Source of the DNA: Epiperipatus broadwayi
Lineage: Eukaryota > Onychophora > Udeonychophora > Euonychophora > Peripatidae
Length of the DNA stretch: 64,000 nt
NCBI GenBank assembly: GCA_028023455.1
Contig: JAQFVV010006220.1
Span: forward strand, 8,661,852 to 8,725,851
Reading direction: 5' to 3'
Numbering within the stretch: position 1 is the stretch's first letter; the number at the start of each line of letters is the position of its first letter. Shown one piece after another: positions 25,640 to 37,323 of the stretch. The notes under the pieces are model-generated. The model had not been told where the DNA came from and did no database searches. It saw only the letters and a list, made by a program, of their open reading frames with translations. A program made the position numbers and the translations under genes.

Positions 25640-26990
25640 GGATGTTTCTGATATTTTTAAAAATGCATCACCTTACCATTTTAATATTTTGAGTGTGACA
25701 TTACCATTTTGTATCACAAAGAAGTTTCATAGTACAACATTTAACATATTTATCAGAGAATTGACCATCTCTTTGTGGATGATGATAATAAAGCATAAAG
25801 GTATTGAAGTATACTAAAGAAAGTTAATGCATCTGGACAAGTTTTGGCTTATCTACCAAAACAAAATTGTAATTATGACAAACACAAGATGTAAAAATTA
25901 CTGTTGAATTTTTCTTTAATAGTCCAATCTGAATTCCAAAAATTTCTCCTTCCATATCTGAACCATTATCATATTATTGTCCATTATATTAATACTTGAT
26001 CTTAAAGAATTAATTTTTTGCTTCAGCACAGCATATACATTTTCTCTGGAACTGCTTTCTATATTTATAAATATAATAAACTGATCATAAACACCAATGC
26101 TTGAATCATCAAATATATATCTGAATGTATCTGGACTAACTGTCAAGAAGTACAGCAAAATGCTGTCCTGATTTTATTTGATTTATAATCTGGTCCTGGA
26201 TTTTATTTTTCATTAAATTCTCTATTTCATTTTGAATTGTTTTGTGTAGGTAATGTTTTCAACTTTGTTTACTTGTAATTCATGGTCTAGAACTATTGGG
26301 TCAAATTTCCTAAGCAGTTCAATAGTTTCTAAAAGATTCCATTATGCAAATCACCTATGTTTTCAACAGATCCTCAAAATGACAAATTACATTCTTCTAG
26401 AAATTGCATTTTAATTATCTTTCAAAACATGGCATAATCACAATTTTTATTGATTCAGTAATTTTTGTTGTTCTTTGTTTATACTTTACAAATAAAAATC
26501 TCTTTTGAAGCTCTGTACATGTTAACATTGCAACCAAATAATGCTTTGATTTTTCATGTTCTAACAGTCCGATATAGATATTTGGCCAATTAAATCCAGA
26601 TGTTTTCAAAACAATTATCATATGTTCACAGAAAAGTTGACAATAGAAACAAAATATTTTATTTTTTTATCAAAATATATTATGCAAGAATGATATATAT
26701 TTGATCATTTGGAAGTTTTCTTTTAAAATAAACATTTGAAAAATGAGTTCATTATTTTGGCAAGAAATTCATCCACAAGAATTTTTGGTTCTTTTTTTAA
26801 TTAAATAATCTATTATTTGCAAACTTATTCTCTCAGCCAAGTAGTAGGATCATTTACATTTAGTAATTCATTAACTATTTCTTTATTCTTAGGCACACTA
26901 CACAACTTTTTCTACAATACTGTTTTCTTCTTGTAAACATGTTTCTTCATGATTATTATTTATATCCATCTTACTATCCTAAATGACTTT
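25640..26990 (-). pseudogene. hAT transposase relic, ZMYM1-like
   Basis: The minus strand from about 26990 down follows the order of the zinc-finger MYM/hAT transposase family. NDPTTWLRE comes first, then FNWPNIYIGLLEHEKSKHYL (the W..I..R...HE.S..H block). LSFRGSVENIGDLHNG and LRKFDPIVLDHEL follow. Next are a KNKIQDQIINQIKSGQHFAV segment with LLDS, then YDNGSDMEGEIFGIQ (the GQ-YDNGxNM block) and VCHNYNFVLVD. CCTMKLLCDTKW ends it (equivalent to L.LSxTRW). Stops and frameshifts occur throughout, so it is inactive. No terminal repeats were identified. A family-A copy lies just below. Confidence 0.8.
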
Positions 26991-27683
26991 CATTTACATT
27001 AATATTTCCATCTTCTTGATTGGTTATTTCCAATTCTGCATCATTACTGTGAAATCTTAAAAATTTATATAAAATGGTTTCTTTGTTTTTCAGCTATATT
27101 TTTTTTATTTCACTTAATTTTCTTTAGGTACTATCACTTTAGTATCTTCTATGTCCACATCTTTTTTTCATTTTTAATTGGTCCTCCTATAAACAAATAG
27201 CTAGAATGTTAAGATTTATTTGCAAATGCAGATAATAATTGAAAATAATAAAAAAATATATTGGTATAAACTTTTTAAATTTGCATTAAAGTAACAAGAT
27301 TTTCATAATTTTCTAATATTTAAAAAGTATTCAAATAATACCATAAACAATGTAAATGAGTAGTTCAGTTTTATATTTTTAGCATAATATTCAAGACTTT
27401 AAATCAATTAATTGATCATCTAAGATTTTAAAAAAAAAATATTTTATATAAAAAAACTAATGAGTTTAGTATAGATAAGTTTATTAAATTGTTCATCAGA
27501 TAAAATAATTAAACTATATTAAAATTAGTTATCCATGCTGTAGAAATAATTCACATAAAATGTAAATAATTTAATTCACAATTTATTTGTTTAATGTAAT
27601 TTTTTTAAAGTTAATACATGATATATCTTTATGTTTTGCAACTGTACAGAAGACAAATTGCTACATGCATACTAAGTGCAGAA

Positions 27684-27735
27684 AGAGAATTGGCAGAAGA
27701 TGCAATGCAAGAGAATTGGCAGAAGATGCAATGCA
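27684..27735. repeat. Perfect 26-bp tandem duplication
   Basis: AGAGAATTGGCAGAAGATGC plus AATGCA occurs at 27684-27709 and 27710-27735 without difference. Confidence 0.93.
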
Positions 27736-28796
27736 ATAATCATCTCTGTGCTGTAATATAGATAACTGATAATAATGCAAAAAAGTATTTGAATATATAT
27801 AAATGTTTCTGATTAAGAGTAATTTTTGAAATAATGATTTATATTTTTTTAAATATAATTTTTAATTACATAAACTTTGACAGGTACATGATCACTGTCA
27901 ATTGTGGGGCCCGATTGGATGCAATCAGTTCAATTGGCTTATATCGAGGCCCCCCTGCATGTTTACTAAAGTTATGAATAAAATATGATATTAAAAATAT
28001 TTTCAACGAAATGCTAATCTAGCTTAGAGGAAATATATAAATAAGGCTCCTGTGACTCATTACTAAATATGACTATAAATAAAAAAATCTTCTATAATAT
28101 TGAAATAACTTTCTTAGAAAACATAATAGTCCATGTATTAAAATTCTTTCTTAAATAAAGTAATAGTGTATATATATATATTTTATTCACATAATGGATC
28201 TATGCAAAAAAATAAAAATAAAAACTATTCAATCTAAAATCTAATAACATTTTTTTTTACAGCTTTTCAGATTTCTTTTTGTTTTGTTTAAGTAATTAGT
28301 TTTATTATGTAAATAATAATAAACATTTATATATATAGAAAAAGTAATATTACATTGGTAATTTTCATTTCAATACATTTTAAAAGTATATTATTTAACA
28401 GTGTTTTTTTTTTTTAAAAAAAACAAACAACTTAATTTGAACAATTTAGAAAAAGCTTTAATAATTTATATTTTAAACCATATTTTAAAATAGAAAACAA
28501 GTTACAAAATTTATGTTGCACACTAAATCATACAGAGTCCATAAAAGGTGTTTGTAAAAATCAAAATCACTTAAATAAATATTACTTTATCTTTATCCAG
28601 TAATTAGAGAATGTTATATTTGTTATCAAATAGAAATTATTTCCCATTCTTTATAAATAGTGAATTCTTGATCTATCATTTTTCAAAGGACAAAAAAAGA
28701 GTAATTATTAGATATATAAATATGATAGACTATAAATCTATGAAAAATTATAGATAGAAAACAACTAATGATTATTCAATGAAATACAGTAAACAT

Positions 28797-28943
28797 AAAT
28801 TAATCTATATATGTGCTCTGTGCACAGATAATGAATATGGGGCTACAAACTGTCCTGAAAGCGCTTGGCAGAAAATTTTAATAATTTCACAGACAATTAA
28901 TAGCTTCATTATCTGTGTGCAGAGCACATATATAGATTAATTT
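28797..28943. repeat. Hairpin with 39-nt arms
   Basis: The left arm at 28797-28835 (AAATTAATCTATATATGTGC, then a GTGCACAGATAATGAA end) is complementary to 28905-28943 with about two mismatches. The loop is 69 nt. Its size and flanks suit a small MITE, but I see no clear target duplication. Confidence 0.8.
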
Positions 28944-30369
28944 ATTTCAAGCATTAATGAAGTAAAATCTTAAACTATTTCAGTAAATATAAAGTATAAT
29001 TTAACTATTAGCTTTAAATAGAATCCACATATTATAATTCAAAACATTATATATATAAAATACAGTATAGATATATAACTTTAATATAAGTGAATCACCT
29101 ATGCTTAAAGCTTATTCTTATATAAGCCAAAACTTACTGACCATGCTTAAACCAGGATTTGATCTTATTATGTGCCTGATATTTTAAGTGACAAATTATT
29201 TGTAAAAATTTAGTTTATATATCACAGGGAAAAGAAAAATTCTCATTTTTAAATACCTGTGATTTTAATGTATATTAGTTTGAATATATGTAAATAAATA
29301 ATTTATCAATGCTTATATATGTAATCTCATGAAAGGAAACTAATCTTCACACATGTGCTAACAGGTTAATGTATAAATTTATGTGCACTCACTCTTACAT
29401 GCAACTGAGTTTATCTGTTTCAAGTTATTAAAAAATATCTGTCTCAATAGAGTGAAATAACTTGCACTGCATGTGGGTAAGAAATGCCTTTGTGCAAGGT
29501 AAATTTTAGCAAACACCCCCTCCCATTTTATGAAATAAAATTTGTAAATTAAAAGACATTTTGTCCTAGTGCTTTGCAAGAAAAATTTTAAATATGGGTA
29601 GTTATTTAACATGTTTGATAAATACTTTTTACATGTTTTATTTATTTATATAAAATAAACTGAAAGATTAAAACATTACTAAAATAAAACAAATTAATAT
29701 TTAAAAAATAATTTTTGAAACAATAATCAATTAATACTTTAAAACAAAACCATTTATTTAGTAAATTTGAAATTTTTATCTTTTTTTTCAAAAGTTTTCA
29801 TATTATTTTTTTGGACAATCCCATAAAATTGCTAGTAGAGATAGAAAATATCTGCAAATAAAATATATTTTTTAAATATCTAAATGTTTTTACCATATTT
29901 AAAAAAAAACAACTGTCACACACATAAAAACATTGCACGGCCTCCTCTTCTTCTTGAACCAGCTCTGACATTATATAAGTAATTCTACTTATAGTTTACT
30001 TACTTAAAAATATCTACAATAGAGTATGATTCTCTGGCATACTGAATTATGTCCCACATAATGAAAAAAATGTGTAGCTTGTCACCATTATTCTTTCTGA
30101 TGTACAATAGTTACAAAAGCTGATATAACTCTTAGACTTCTTTACCAATATTTAGATCAACTTTAATTGACATATCAATAACTACCATTTAAAATCTCTC
30201 ATGCATAAACTTATTCATGTTTTTTTATTATTAAGAAATGTATATTCTTTCAATAATAAATTTGTTACATTATTATTTAATTCTTTATGTGCCTGTTATT
30301 CCACTACTAATACCTACATTTAATTATATATAGAGAGACCAATGTTTTAAATTTTCATACTTACATTGT
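28944..30369. other. Intron sequence, nothing recognised
   Basis: AT-rich. A minus-strand frame of 77 codons (29379-29612) and a GC-richer patch at about 29936-29983 are visible but match no family I know. Confidence 0.5.
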
Positions 30370-30912
30370 TTATTGATGGATTCGAACTCAGACCTTCACA
30401 CAACCCACCTCATATTACTGACCCACCTGATCACACAAATGTTGAAAAATAAATAATCACCAATATACATATTTCATGCTAAAACAGCAATTATCAGTTG
30501 GTCTAGTTTATTATCTCCACACATATATACAATCAGTGCTCAGATTTATATTAAGATAGACAGTCTTTATACTTATAATGAACAGATTTCAAACTACTCC
30601 ATCTCACAGCCTTCCTTTTCATTGAAAATCTGATGATGGAATGTTCAAAGCCCATGTTAGAGTCAAGGTTGTCATCCTACCCATGTTGACAAGTCATTCT
30701 GACCCTTCATGTACAGGAGAATAATCCATTTATACATACATATGTGAGGGATGGGTAGACCTTTTACACACTAGTTATATAAATTAATACATTGTACAGG
30801 CTTAAACCTGTATTTATATACTCATATGCTGACACACCTGATCACACACATGTTGAAAAGATAAATAATCACCAATATACATATTTCATGCTAAACCAGA
30901 AATCATCAGTTA

Positions 30913-30920
30913 GTCTAGAT
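30913..30920. repeat. hAT target-site duplication, left
   Basis: GTCTAGAT directly precedes the CAGTGTTTCCCAACC end and is repeated exactly at 32515-32522. Eight base pairs is the hAT superfamily length. Confidence 0.93.
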
Positions 30921-32514
30921 CAGTGTTTCCCAACCTATGGTACGCGAGTTGCTGGTTGGTGGTACGTGAAAAATAATCAATAATGGCAGACATAAAAAAA
31001 AATTAAATCATAAAAATATCATAGAAACTTTTTCCTATAATTCATAAAAATTATTTTAATTAATAATATTGTAAAGTTGTTAATATGTACAGTCGATAAC
31101 GATCTTTAATGTTAATGATAAAATTGAAAGTATGATTAAGAAATTAAATTTTTGGAAACTGTGTATCGAAAACAATCAACCGGAAGTATTCGAAACTCTG
31201 CTTATTTTTTTATTTGAAAATAAGGTTAGTCTGTCTCAAGATATACGAGAAAGTATAATAGCACATTTAACTGGATTAAAATTGTCTTTCATGGAATATT
31301 TTCCAAAACCCAAAAAACATAAATGATAATTGGATTTCAAACCCCTTTTATGCGGAAAATTTAGAAAAAGCTACATCATTATCAATAAAGAATAAAAAAA
31401 AATTAATAGAATTATCATGTGACAGAACTTTACAAGTAGAATTCAAACGACACAATCTAATTAATTTTTGGTTAAACATTAAAGAATATGAACAACTTTC
31501 TGAGAAAGCTCTTAAATTATTATTACCATTTACTTGTATGGAATTAGTAGGAAGAGCTTTTTCTTCATATATTTTTTAAAAAATAAGTATCGAAACAGAT
31601 TGAATGCAGCTGTAGACGTAAGGGTATACCTCGCATCTTTTGAACCAAATTTTAAAAAATTATGTTGTTCAAAACAAGCACAAGAATCTCATTAAATGTA
31701 TTTTATAAAAATATTTGATTATGATAAGAAAATATATTAATTGGTTTTTTATAATTTTGTGTTTTTATTAAAACCATTTATTAGTAAACAAAATATGACA
31801 AAATAGTAGATAAATGAGTCGGATCAAGGCAAATCAATCTAAATTATTTAATTTGAAAGAATGTATCAGAAAAGGATCATACCCAGAAATTGGACTCTCA
31901 TTAATTCTTGATCATCTATTGTGGATTACTAGATGTAAGCTGGTATTTAATCATCAAAATTTTAATCCTATTAACTTCATGCAGAACAATATAAAGAAAA
32001 CAAGAACAAGAGATAGCCTGATAATCCCTGAGATTATTTTTATCATGACTTGGGACATGCTGGATCTATCCTCTCCATGGCCCAACCAATAGCAAGATGC
32101 TCTGAAAACAAAAAAACAGACTCAAATTCGGGAAAACCAAATGAAGGAATGAGAAAACACTTTGAACAAAATATGTACCAAATAACCTTTAATGTAATAA
32201 TGTAATCTTTAATAAATTATTTTGGAAAAAATATGAAACTTTGAACAAACACATACATATAAATATGTTACAGTGAGTTTATAATTTCAGTGAGTTTATA
32301 ATCCGGTGTGACATTTAGGCGTGTTTCAATGTAATTTGTCTCATTATGATATGTGAATACATACATGGTCACCCTATAATGTTTATAATGCAAATAAAAT
32401 AACACACTCACAATAACAAATTTTATGAAATACAATCATTATTATGAAGTGGTACAATTTAGCATGATGTATTACCAAGTGGGTATGCGAGCCAAAAAAG
32501 GTTGGGAAATGCTG
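30921..32514 (+). mobile_element. hAT transposon, internally deleted, inserted in family B repeat
   Basis: A 1594-bp element is bounded by CAGTGTTTCCCAACC on the left and its imperfect inverse (CAGCATTTCCCAACC read inward) on the right, with exact 8-bp duplications GTCTAGAT. The interior TACGCGAG/GGCTCGCATACC subterminal parts are also partly complementary. It retains only the C-terminal part of a ZBED5-like transposase with frameshifts, so it could move only with help from elsewhere. Joining the flanks restores a continuous family-B sequence, proving the order of insertion. Confidence 0.93.
31090..31695 (+). pseudogene. ZBED5-like hAT transposase, C-terminal remnant
   Basis: Translation gives VNDKIESMIKKLNFWK and SLSQDIRESIIAHLTGL, with YFPKPKKH before a one-base frame change near 31320. 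The sequence continues NDNWISNPFY, LSCDRTLQVEFK, FWLNIKEYEQLSEKALKLLL and PFTCMELVGRAFSS. After a second break near 31580 it ends KYRNRLNAAVDVRVYLAS and FEPNFKKLCCSKQAQESH with a stop at 31693-31695. This is the end of the catalytic core and the hAT dimerisation region. The BED finger and the first catalytic residues are absent. Confidence 0.82.
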
Positions 32515-32522
32515 GTCTAGAT
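32515..32522. repeat. hAT target-site duplication, right
   Basis: An exact copy of GTCTAGAT that directly follows the right terminal inverted repeat of the element at 30921-32514. Confidence 0.93.
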
Positions 32523-33404
32523 TACTATCTTCACACATATATACAATCAATGCTCAGCTTTATATTAAGATAGCCAATCTTCATACTTTAATGGACAGGC
32601 TTCAAACTACTCCAACCCACAACTCTTCAGTCTTCCATTTCATTGAAAATCTGATGATGGAACCTTCAAAGCCCATGTTAGTGCCAAGGTTGTCATCCTA
32701 CCCATGTTGACATATTAGTCATTCTGACCCCTCATGTAAAGAGAATAATCCATTTATACATACATATGTGAGAGATGGGCAGACCTTTTACATATTATTT
32801 ATATAAATTAATACATTGTACAGGCTTAAACCTGTATTTATATTAATATATGCGAGATTCAAACTCAGACCTTCACACAATTCACTACTCTTAGTGCTAT
32901 CTCATATTGCATATTGGTGATTATTTATCTTTTCAACATGTGTGTGATCAGGTGGGTCAAAAATATGAAAGGACACTGAGAGTAGTGGGTCGTTTGAAGG
33001 TCTGAGTTCAAATCCCACATATATTACATATATAAATACAGGTTTAAATCTATACAATGTATTGTTTATTGATGTAACTTTTATATTTCATAAGAACAAC
33101 CAAACTAAATCAATTTTTAATAACACAGTTGATATAAATCTTTTATTCCATTAGCACCAACTTGTTAAATAATTGTTTTAAAAATCCATTAATTGCTTTT
33201 AATTCAAACCTTTTTCACATAATTGTTTACATTTTCTATTAACAAAAATAGAAAAATATTTACACTATTTTATTATTTAATTTTTTAAGACTTAGTATAA
33301 TGATTAATTTTTTATATAGTTCAACAATTAGGGATTGACCAGGATTTGTTTAAAGGAAGTAAGTTTAAATTTTCATACTTAAATTGTTCATTTGATAAAT
33401 TTTC

Positions 33405-33800
33405 ATACATAGGTATTGAACTGAGTTCAGATTATATGACTATATAAGCTAATGAGCTTAGATTGAAAATATTATTTTGTTTTCCAATTTAAGACTCATA
33501 GTTTTGTAGTTAAGTAGAGATAAAAGGTGGCTGCTGGAGAGTTGCATTAGATCCTAAGATCTAGGTGCAGTGCTCTCAGATACAAGGCTCCTCACTGACA
33601 AAGGCCACAATCCAAAAACTAATCTGGGGATATTGGATGAGTAGGTATTAGATGGGGATTTTATGCACAAGCCTTCTGGCATCCATTGATTACTCTGGCT
33701 TGCACTGAGTAGCAATATGTATAGACAGTTTTGCCTGTTTTAATAACAATTAAGAGCAAGCATAAAAAATAGTGATAATATGATGTTTATTGGCATTGGA
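33405..33800. repeat. Family A single unit
   Basis: One inverted-orientation unit runs from GTATTGAACTGAGTTCAGA through CATAGTTTTGTAGTTAAG, AGATCTAGGTGCAGTGCTC and GCCTTCTGGCATCCATTG to AGTTTTGCCTGTTTTAATAA and a TGATGTTTATTGG end. It lacks the mirror arm found in other copies. Confidence 0.8.
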
Positions 33801-34023
33801 ATTGTTCCCATTCCAGAGTTGGCCACTCTACCAGTACTCTGAACTGTATAAGACATTTGAATTATAAAATAGCATTGATAAGCTCAATTTCATCACATGC
33901 AGAATTACTGTAATTATGAGGCAATATTTTAAAAATAAGTTTTATTTTTAAATAAAGTATTAATAATATGATGTTACTTTTTATATAAATTAGAATATTT
34001 AAATAAAAATGATTGAAAAATCG

Positions 34024-34500
34024 AAACATTTTTATTTACCTATAAATTTTATTAAGTGACGAAATTGTGTTGGCCTGTTCAGTTTTGTGTAATGGTAGAG
34101 TACATATGAAATATATTTTAGGGCTTGAGCAAATGTGACAATAAGTAAAGAATATTTCTCATATATTTAAATAAAAAATATTGACAATCAGAATGTGTTT
34201 TTAATAATAAAATAATTTGGAAATTTAAACATTTATATATAAGTTTTATTAATTATTATAATAGAATGACTTTGACTTGTTTGGTTTTGCATAATGATAA
34301 GAGTATATATACAGTATATTTTGAACTCAAGCCTTTAAATTTGAGCCTTGGGCACCTGTCACAAATAAGTTTAAGTAAAAAAGCATTCCTCTCATATTTA
34401 AATAAAAAATATTTACACTCAGAATATATTTCTAATGATGAAGTGATTTAAAAATGTAAACATTTTTATTTGCATATAAATTTTATTAATTATCTTGGTG
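34024..34500. repeat. Tandem repeat, period about 200-230 bp, 2.2 copies
   Basis: Unit starts at 34024, 34227 and 34458 are marked by AAACATT followed by TTTTATTAA. In the first two, a GTTTTG-CATAATG-like block follows, then CTCATATATTTAAATAAAAA. Divergence is moderate. The 61-codon frame at 34266-34451 lies in one unit and has no recognisable product. Confidence 0.65.
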
Positions 34501-34907
34501 TCTGGGTACTCCCATAAAGAAGTGCCTTTGTGCCCCACATAAGCTGCATGCGGTAGGTAGCCTTGTGCATCTAATTCCAAGCAATTATTCTATTGTTCAC
34601 ATATTTCACTGCTGCTTAAATAAGACCAGAATTATTTTAAAGTAATTTGGTTTAACTTGATATCAATGCAGACAACCTGATTACCAATGCAACTATTGAT
34701 TTGAATAGCCCAGCAATTTTGTAAGTTCATTGATTTCAATTATGATTTTTTGCTTCTGGAGAATAATGTACGACTTAAGACATTTCTATCTTGGATGATA
34801 TAATAAACTATCAGAATTCTACAAACAAATATTTTGACTTCATTGAATGTTTTTAAATTTTGGGTCTTAAAGGAACAGATATAATAAAATATAATAATAT
34901 AATATAT

Positions 34908-35935
34908 TAAACAGAGCAAAACTCTCCATACAGTATTGCCATCTGTGCTAAACAGAGTAATCAATGGATGCCAGAATCCCCATCTAATGCCTACTCATCC
35001 AATATCCCCAGACTAGTTTCTGGCTTGTGGCCTTCGTCAGTGAAGAGCTTTAGATCTGGAGCACTGCATCTAGATCTTAGGATCTAATGCAACCCTCTAG
35101 CAACCACCTTTTATCTCTACTTAACTACAAAACTATGAGAATGAAATCGAAAACACAAAAAATATTTTCAATCTAAGCTCAATAGCTTATATAGTCATAT
35201 GGGTCTGAACTCAGTTCAGCACCCATACATTTTGGTGTCTTTGGCTCTTTTACAACCATAGCCACCCCTATCCTATTAGGCAGGATTGGTGTTAAACCAT
35301 TAAGCATCACATGAGAGGGTTGCATTAGATCCTAAGATCTAGATGCAGTGCTCTCAGATCTAAAGCTCCTCACTGACGAAGGCCACAAGCCAGAAACTAG
35401 TCTGGGGATATTGGATGAGTAGGCATTAGATGGGGATTTTATGCACAAGCCTTCTGGCATCCATTGATTACTCTGTTTAGCACAGATGGCAATACTGTAT
35501 GGAGAGTTTTGCTCTGTTTATCAACAATTAATGTGCTACTATAGGAAATGTGATCATGTGATGCTTAATGGTTTAACACCAATCCTGCCTAATAGGATGG
35601 GGTGGCTTGTAAAAGAGCCAAAGCACCAAATGTATGGGTGCTGAACTGAGTTCAGACCCATATTACTATATAAGCTTATTGATTTTTTTTGATTCATTCT
35701 CATAGTTTTGTAGTTAAGTAGAGATAAAAGGGGTAGGGTTGCTTGATCCTAGATCTAGGTGCAGTGCTCTCAGATCAAAGTCTGGCGGGGAAGGCGAAAT
35801 GGGGGTGGGGTTTTGCACAAGCCTTCTGGCATCCATTGATTACTCTGTTTAGCACAGATGGCAATACGTATGGAGTTTTGCTCTGTTAATCAACAATTAA
35901 TGTGCTACTATAGGAAATGTGATCATGTGAATATA
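34908..35935. repeat. Family A cluster with three units, one abnormally shrunken
   Basis: A direct-orientation unit (34908-35313) is followed by its inverted partner (35314-35525), forming a palindrome around GAGGGTTGCATTAGATCC. A third, inverted unit runs from 35526 to 35935. In the third unit many short stretches present in all siblings are missing. Examples are ATACGTATGGAGTTTTGC instead of ATACTGTATGGAGAGTTTTGC, and a shortened AAAGTCTGGCGGGGAAGGCG region. The outer tips use CAGAGCAAAACTC rather than CAGGCAAAACTC at both ends. Confidence 0.82.
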
Positions 35936-36345
35936 ATATATTCTTTGATTATATTTTTGATTATAAAATTGAATTAGCATTGGTAATATTATATAAATCA
36001 TAAACTTATGCACTATTGTATACAATATCTACTCTAAAAAATAAAATATGATTGATTTAATTTTTTCAGGAATTACAATGATACAATTCATTAATCCAAA
36101 TCAAAAAAATTATTTAAATAAACAAATATTTTGATATTTAAAAAAAATTCGAATGTAAATTCAAATTAATTTAAAAGAGCATAAATGTGGTTGCTCATTT
36201 CAGTTTCCACATGCACATAAATAAACAACACAAATCATTGAAATTTTTTTTATAAGAATATTCTTTGAACAAATAATGACTTTTAAAACTGATATATGAA
36301 TAACAGACTTTTTTAAAAAAAAAAAAGATTTTATAGGAATATAAA

Positions 36346-36500
36346 TGTATCTGTATGAGAGTGACAAATATCATTTACATTATAACGATTATCTCAAACC
36401 TTTATAGGATAATGAATATGAATGTAGTCTGCATGAGAGCCATAACTATCATTTACATTATAAAGATTATCTCAAATCATTTAAAGGATACATTCACTGA
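36346..36500. repeat. Imperfect 78-bp tandem duplication
   Basis: Units start at 36346 and 36424. Both hold TGAGAG, ATCATTTACATTATAA, GATTATCTCAAA and TTTA(A)AGGATA in order. Confidence 0.82.
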
Positions 36501-37020
36501 GGTTATGAGTGAAAAAATAAAAAGCTATATTTAGGCAATATGTCCAGAAAAGACGTTCAGCATAAACATCCATTTAATTTAAAAACTTTCATCTTTAATT
36601 AATTTATCTGTTTATTGAATATCAATCATTAATCTATATATTTAATTTTCTTTTATGGAACTAAAATAACCAATTTATTTATGAATGGGTAATAATAGTA
36701 ACAATAATCAAATGGTTCATTGCTTAGGATTTTAAAAAAAATTAAAGCAAGTTACTGAGCTAGGTTGGTCTCCATGAATCTTGAGTTCTATTTAACTAAA
36801 ACATGTAGAGCAAGTGTTTAATAAATAAATTTACTTAAATAAAATATCTTAATTTCAGTTTTATATTATTCATTAAAAATTATAAACATGTGCTTAAATA
36901 AAGAAAATTTAATCAAAATTTTCTAAAGATAAAATAAAAATTTATATTCACAAATGTAATATAACAACAAAATTATTCTAATATGCATTTCTTGATTGAC
37001 AGCTTCACAAAATAAATTAC

Positions 37021-37119
37021 CTCATCAAAAACATCTACTCTTGCATGATTCTGAAGTAATATTTTGACAACTTCTAAATGTCCTTGCTCACTTGCGACTA
37101 GCAATGGAGACCAACCATT
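37021..37119 (-). CDS. nompC: nompC exon (ankyrin repeat 5)
   Basis: Exon of 99 nt, 33 codons, phase 0. It begins NGWSPLLVASEQGHLEVV and ends HARVDVFDE. These two motifs are among the most conserved of the TRPN ankyrin domain and are the main basis for naming the gene. The acceptor is TTCTATACAG at 37120-37129 and the donor is GTAATT. The next intron (12.7 kb) carries family-A palindromes, a nested hAT insertion and a ZMYM1-like transposase relic, yet the reading frame resumes exactly with HGKAALHL at 24337. Confidence 0.92.
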
Positions 37120-37206
37120 CTGTATAGAAAAGAACATATAAAGAAAGCATCATTAATAAATTGCAAGTATATTTCTAAATTTAAAATCTGTTTAATGTCT
37201 TCTTAC

Positions 37207-37323
37207 TTTGGCCTGCTTATTGATGGAGGTCTGAACAAGATTTGGATCTAAATGTCGAACAATTTCTAAAAGAATTGACTGATTTCCTGCTCTTGCACAA
37301 TAATGTATGGGTGTCTCCTGAGT
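37207..37323 (-). CDS. nompC: nompC exon (ankyrin repeat 4)
   Basis: Exon of 117 nt, 39 codons, phase 0. It starts TQETPIHYCARAGNQSILL and ends VQTSINKQAK. ETPxHYCARxGN and the INKQ tail are characteristic of this position in NompC proteins. The acceptor is a clear pyrimidine run ending TTTTTCAG at 37324-37331 and the donor is GTAAGA. It is separated from the following exon by only 87 bp, the sole short intron in the locus, so the two exons probably behave as a pair during splicing. Confidence 0.9.

Larger units (their letters stand above)
30370..33060. repeat. Family B fold-back repeat, split by a hAT insertion
   Basis: Blocks shared with the palindrome at 4275-4881 (AAATAATCACCAATATACAT, TTTCATGCTAAA, ATCATCAGTT, GTGCTCAG, TTAAGATAG, TGAAAATCTGAT) occur at 30440-30620, 30850-30920 and 32515-32660. 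Inverted tips lie at about 32920-33020. The unit between 30840 and 32660 is interrupted at GTCTAGAT by the hAT element at 30921-32514. The outer tips carry a B-box-like GAGTTCGAATCC/GAGTTCAAATCCC (complement at about 30379-30390; direct at about 33007-33020). Confidence 0.75.

Noticed and set aside
31814-32092. 92-codon reading frame inside the hAT element
   Set aside because: It lies after the transposase stop codon and has no similarity to transposase blocks; probably non-coding filler of the element.
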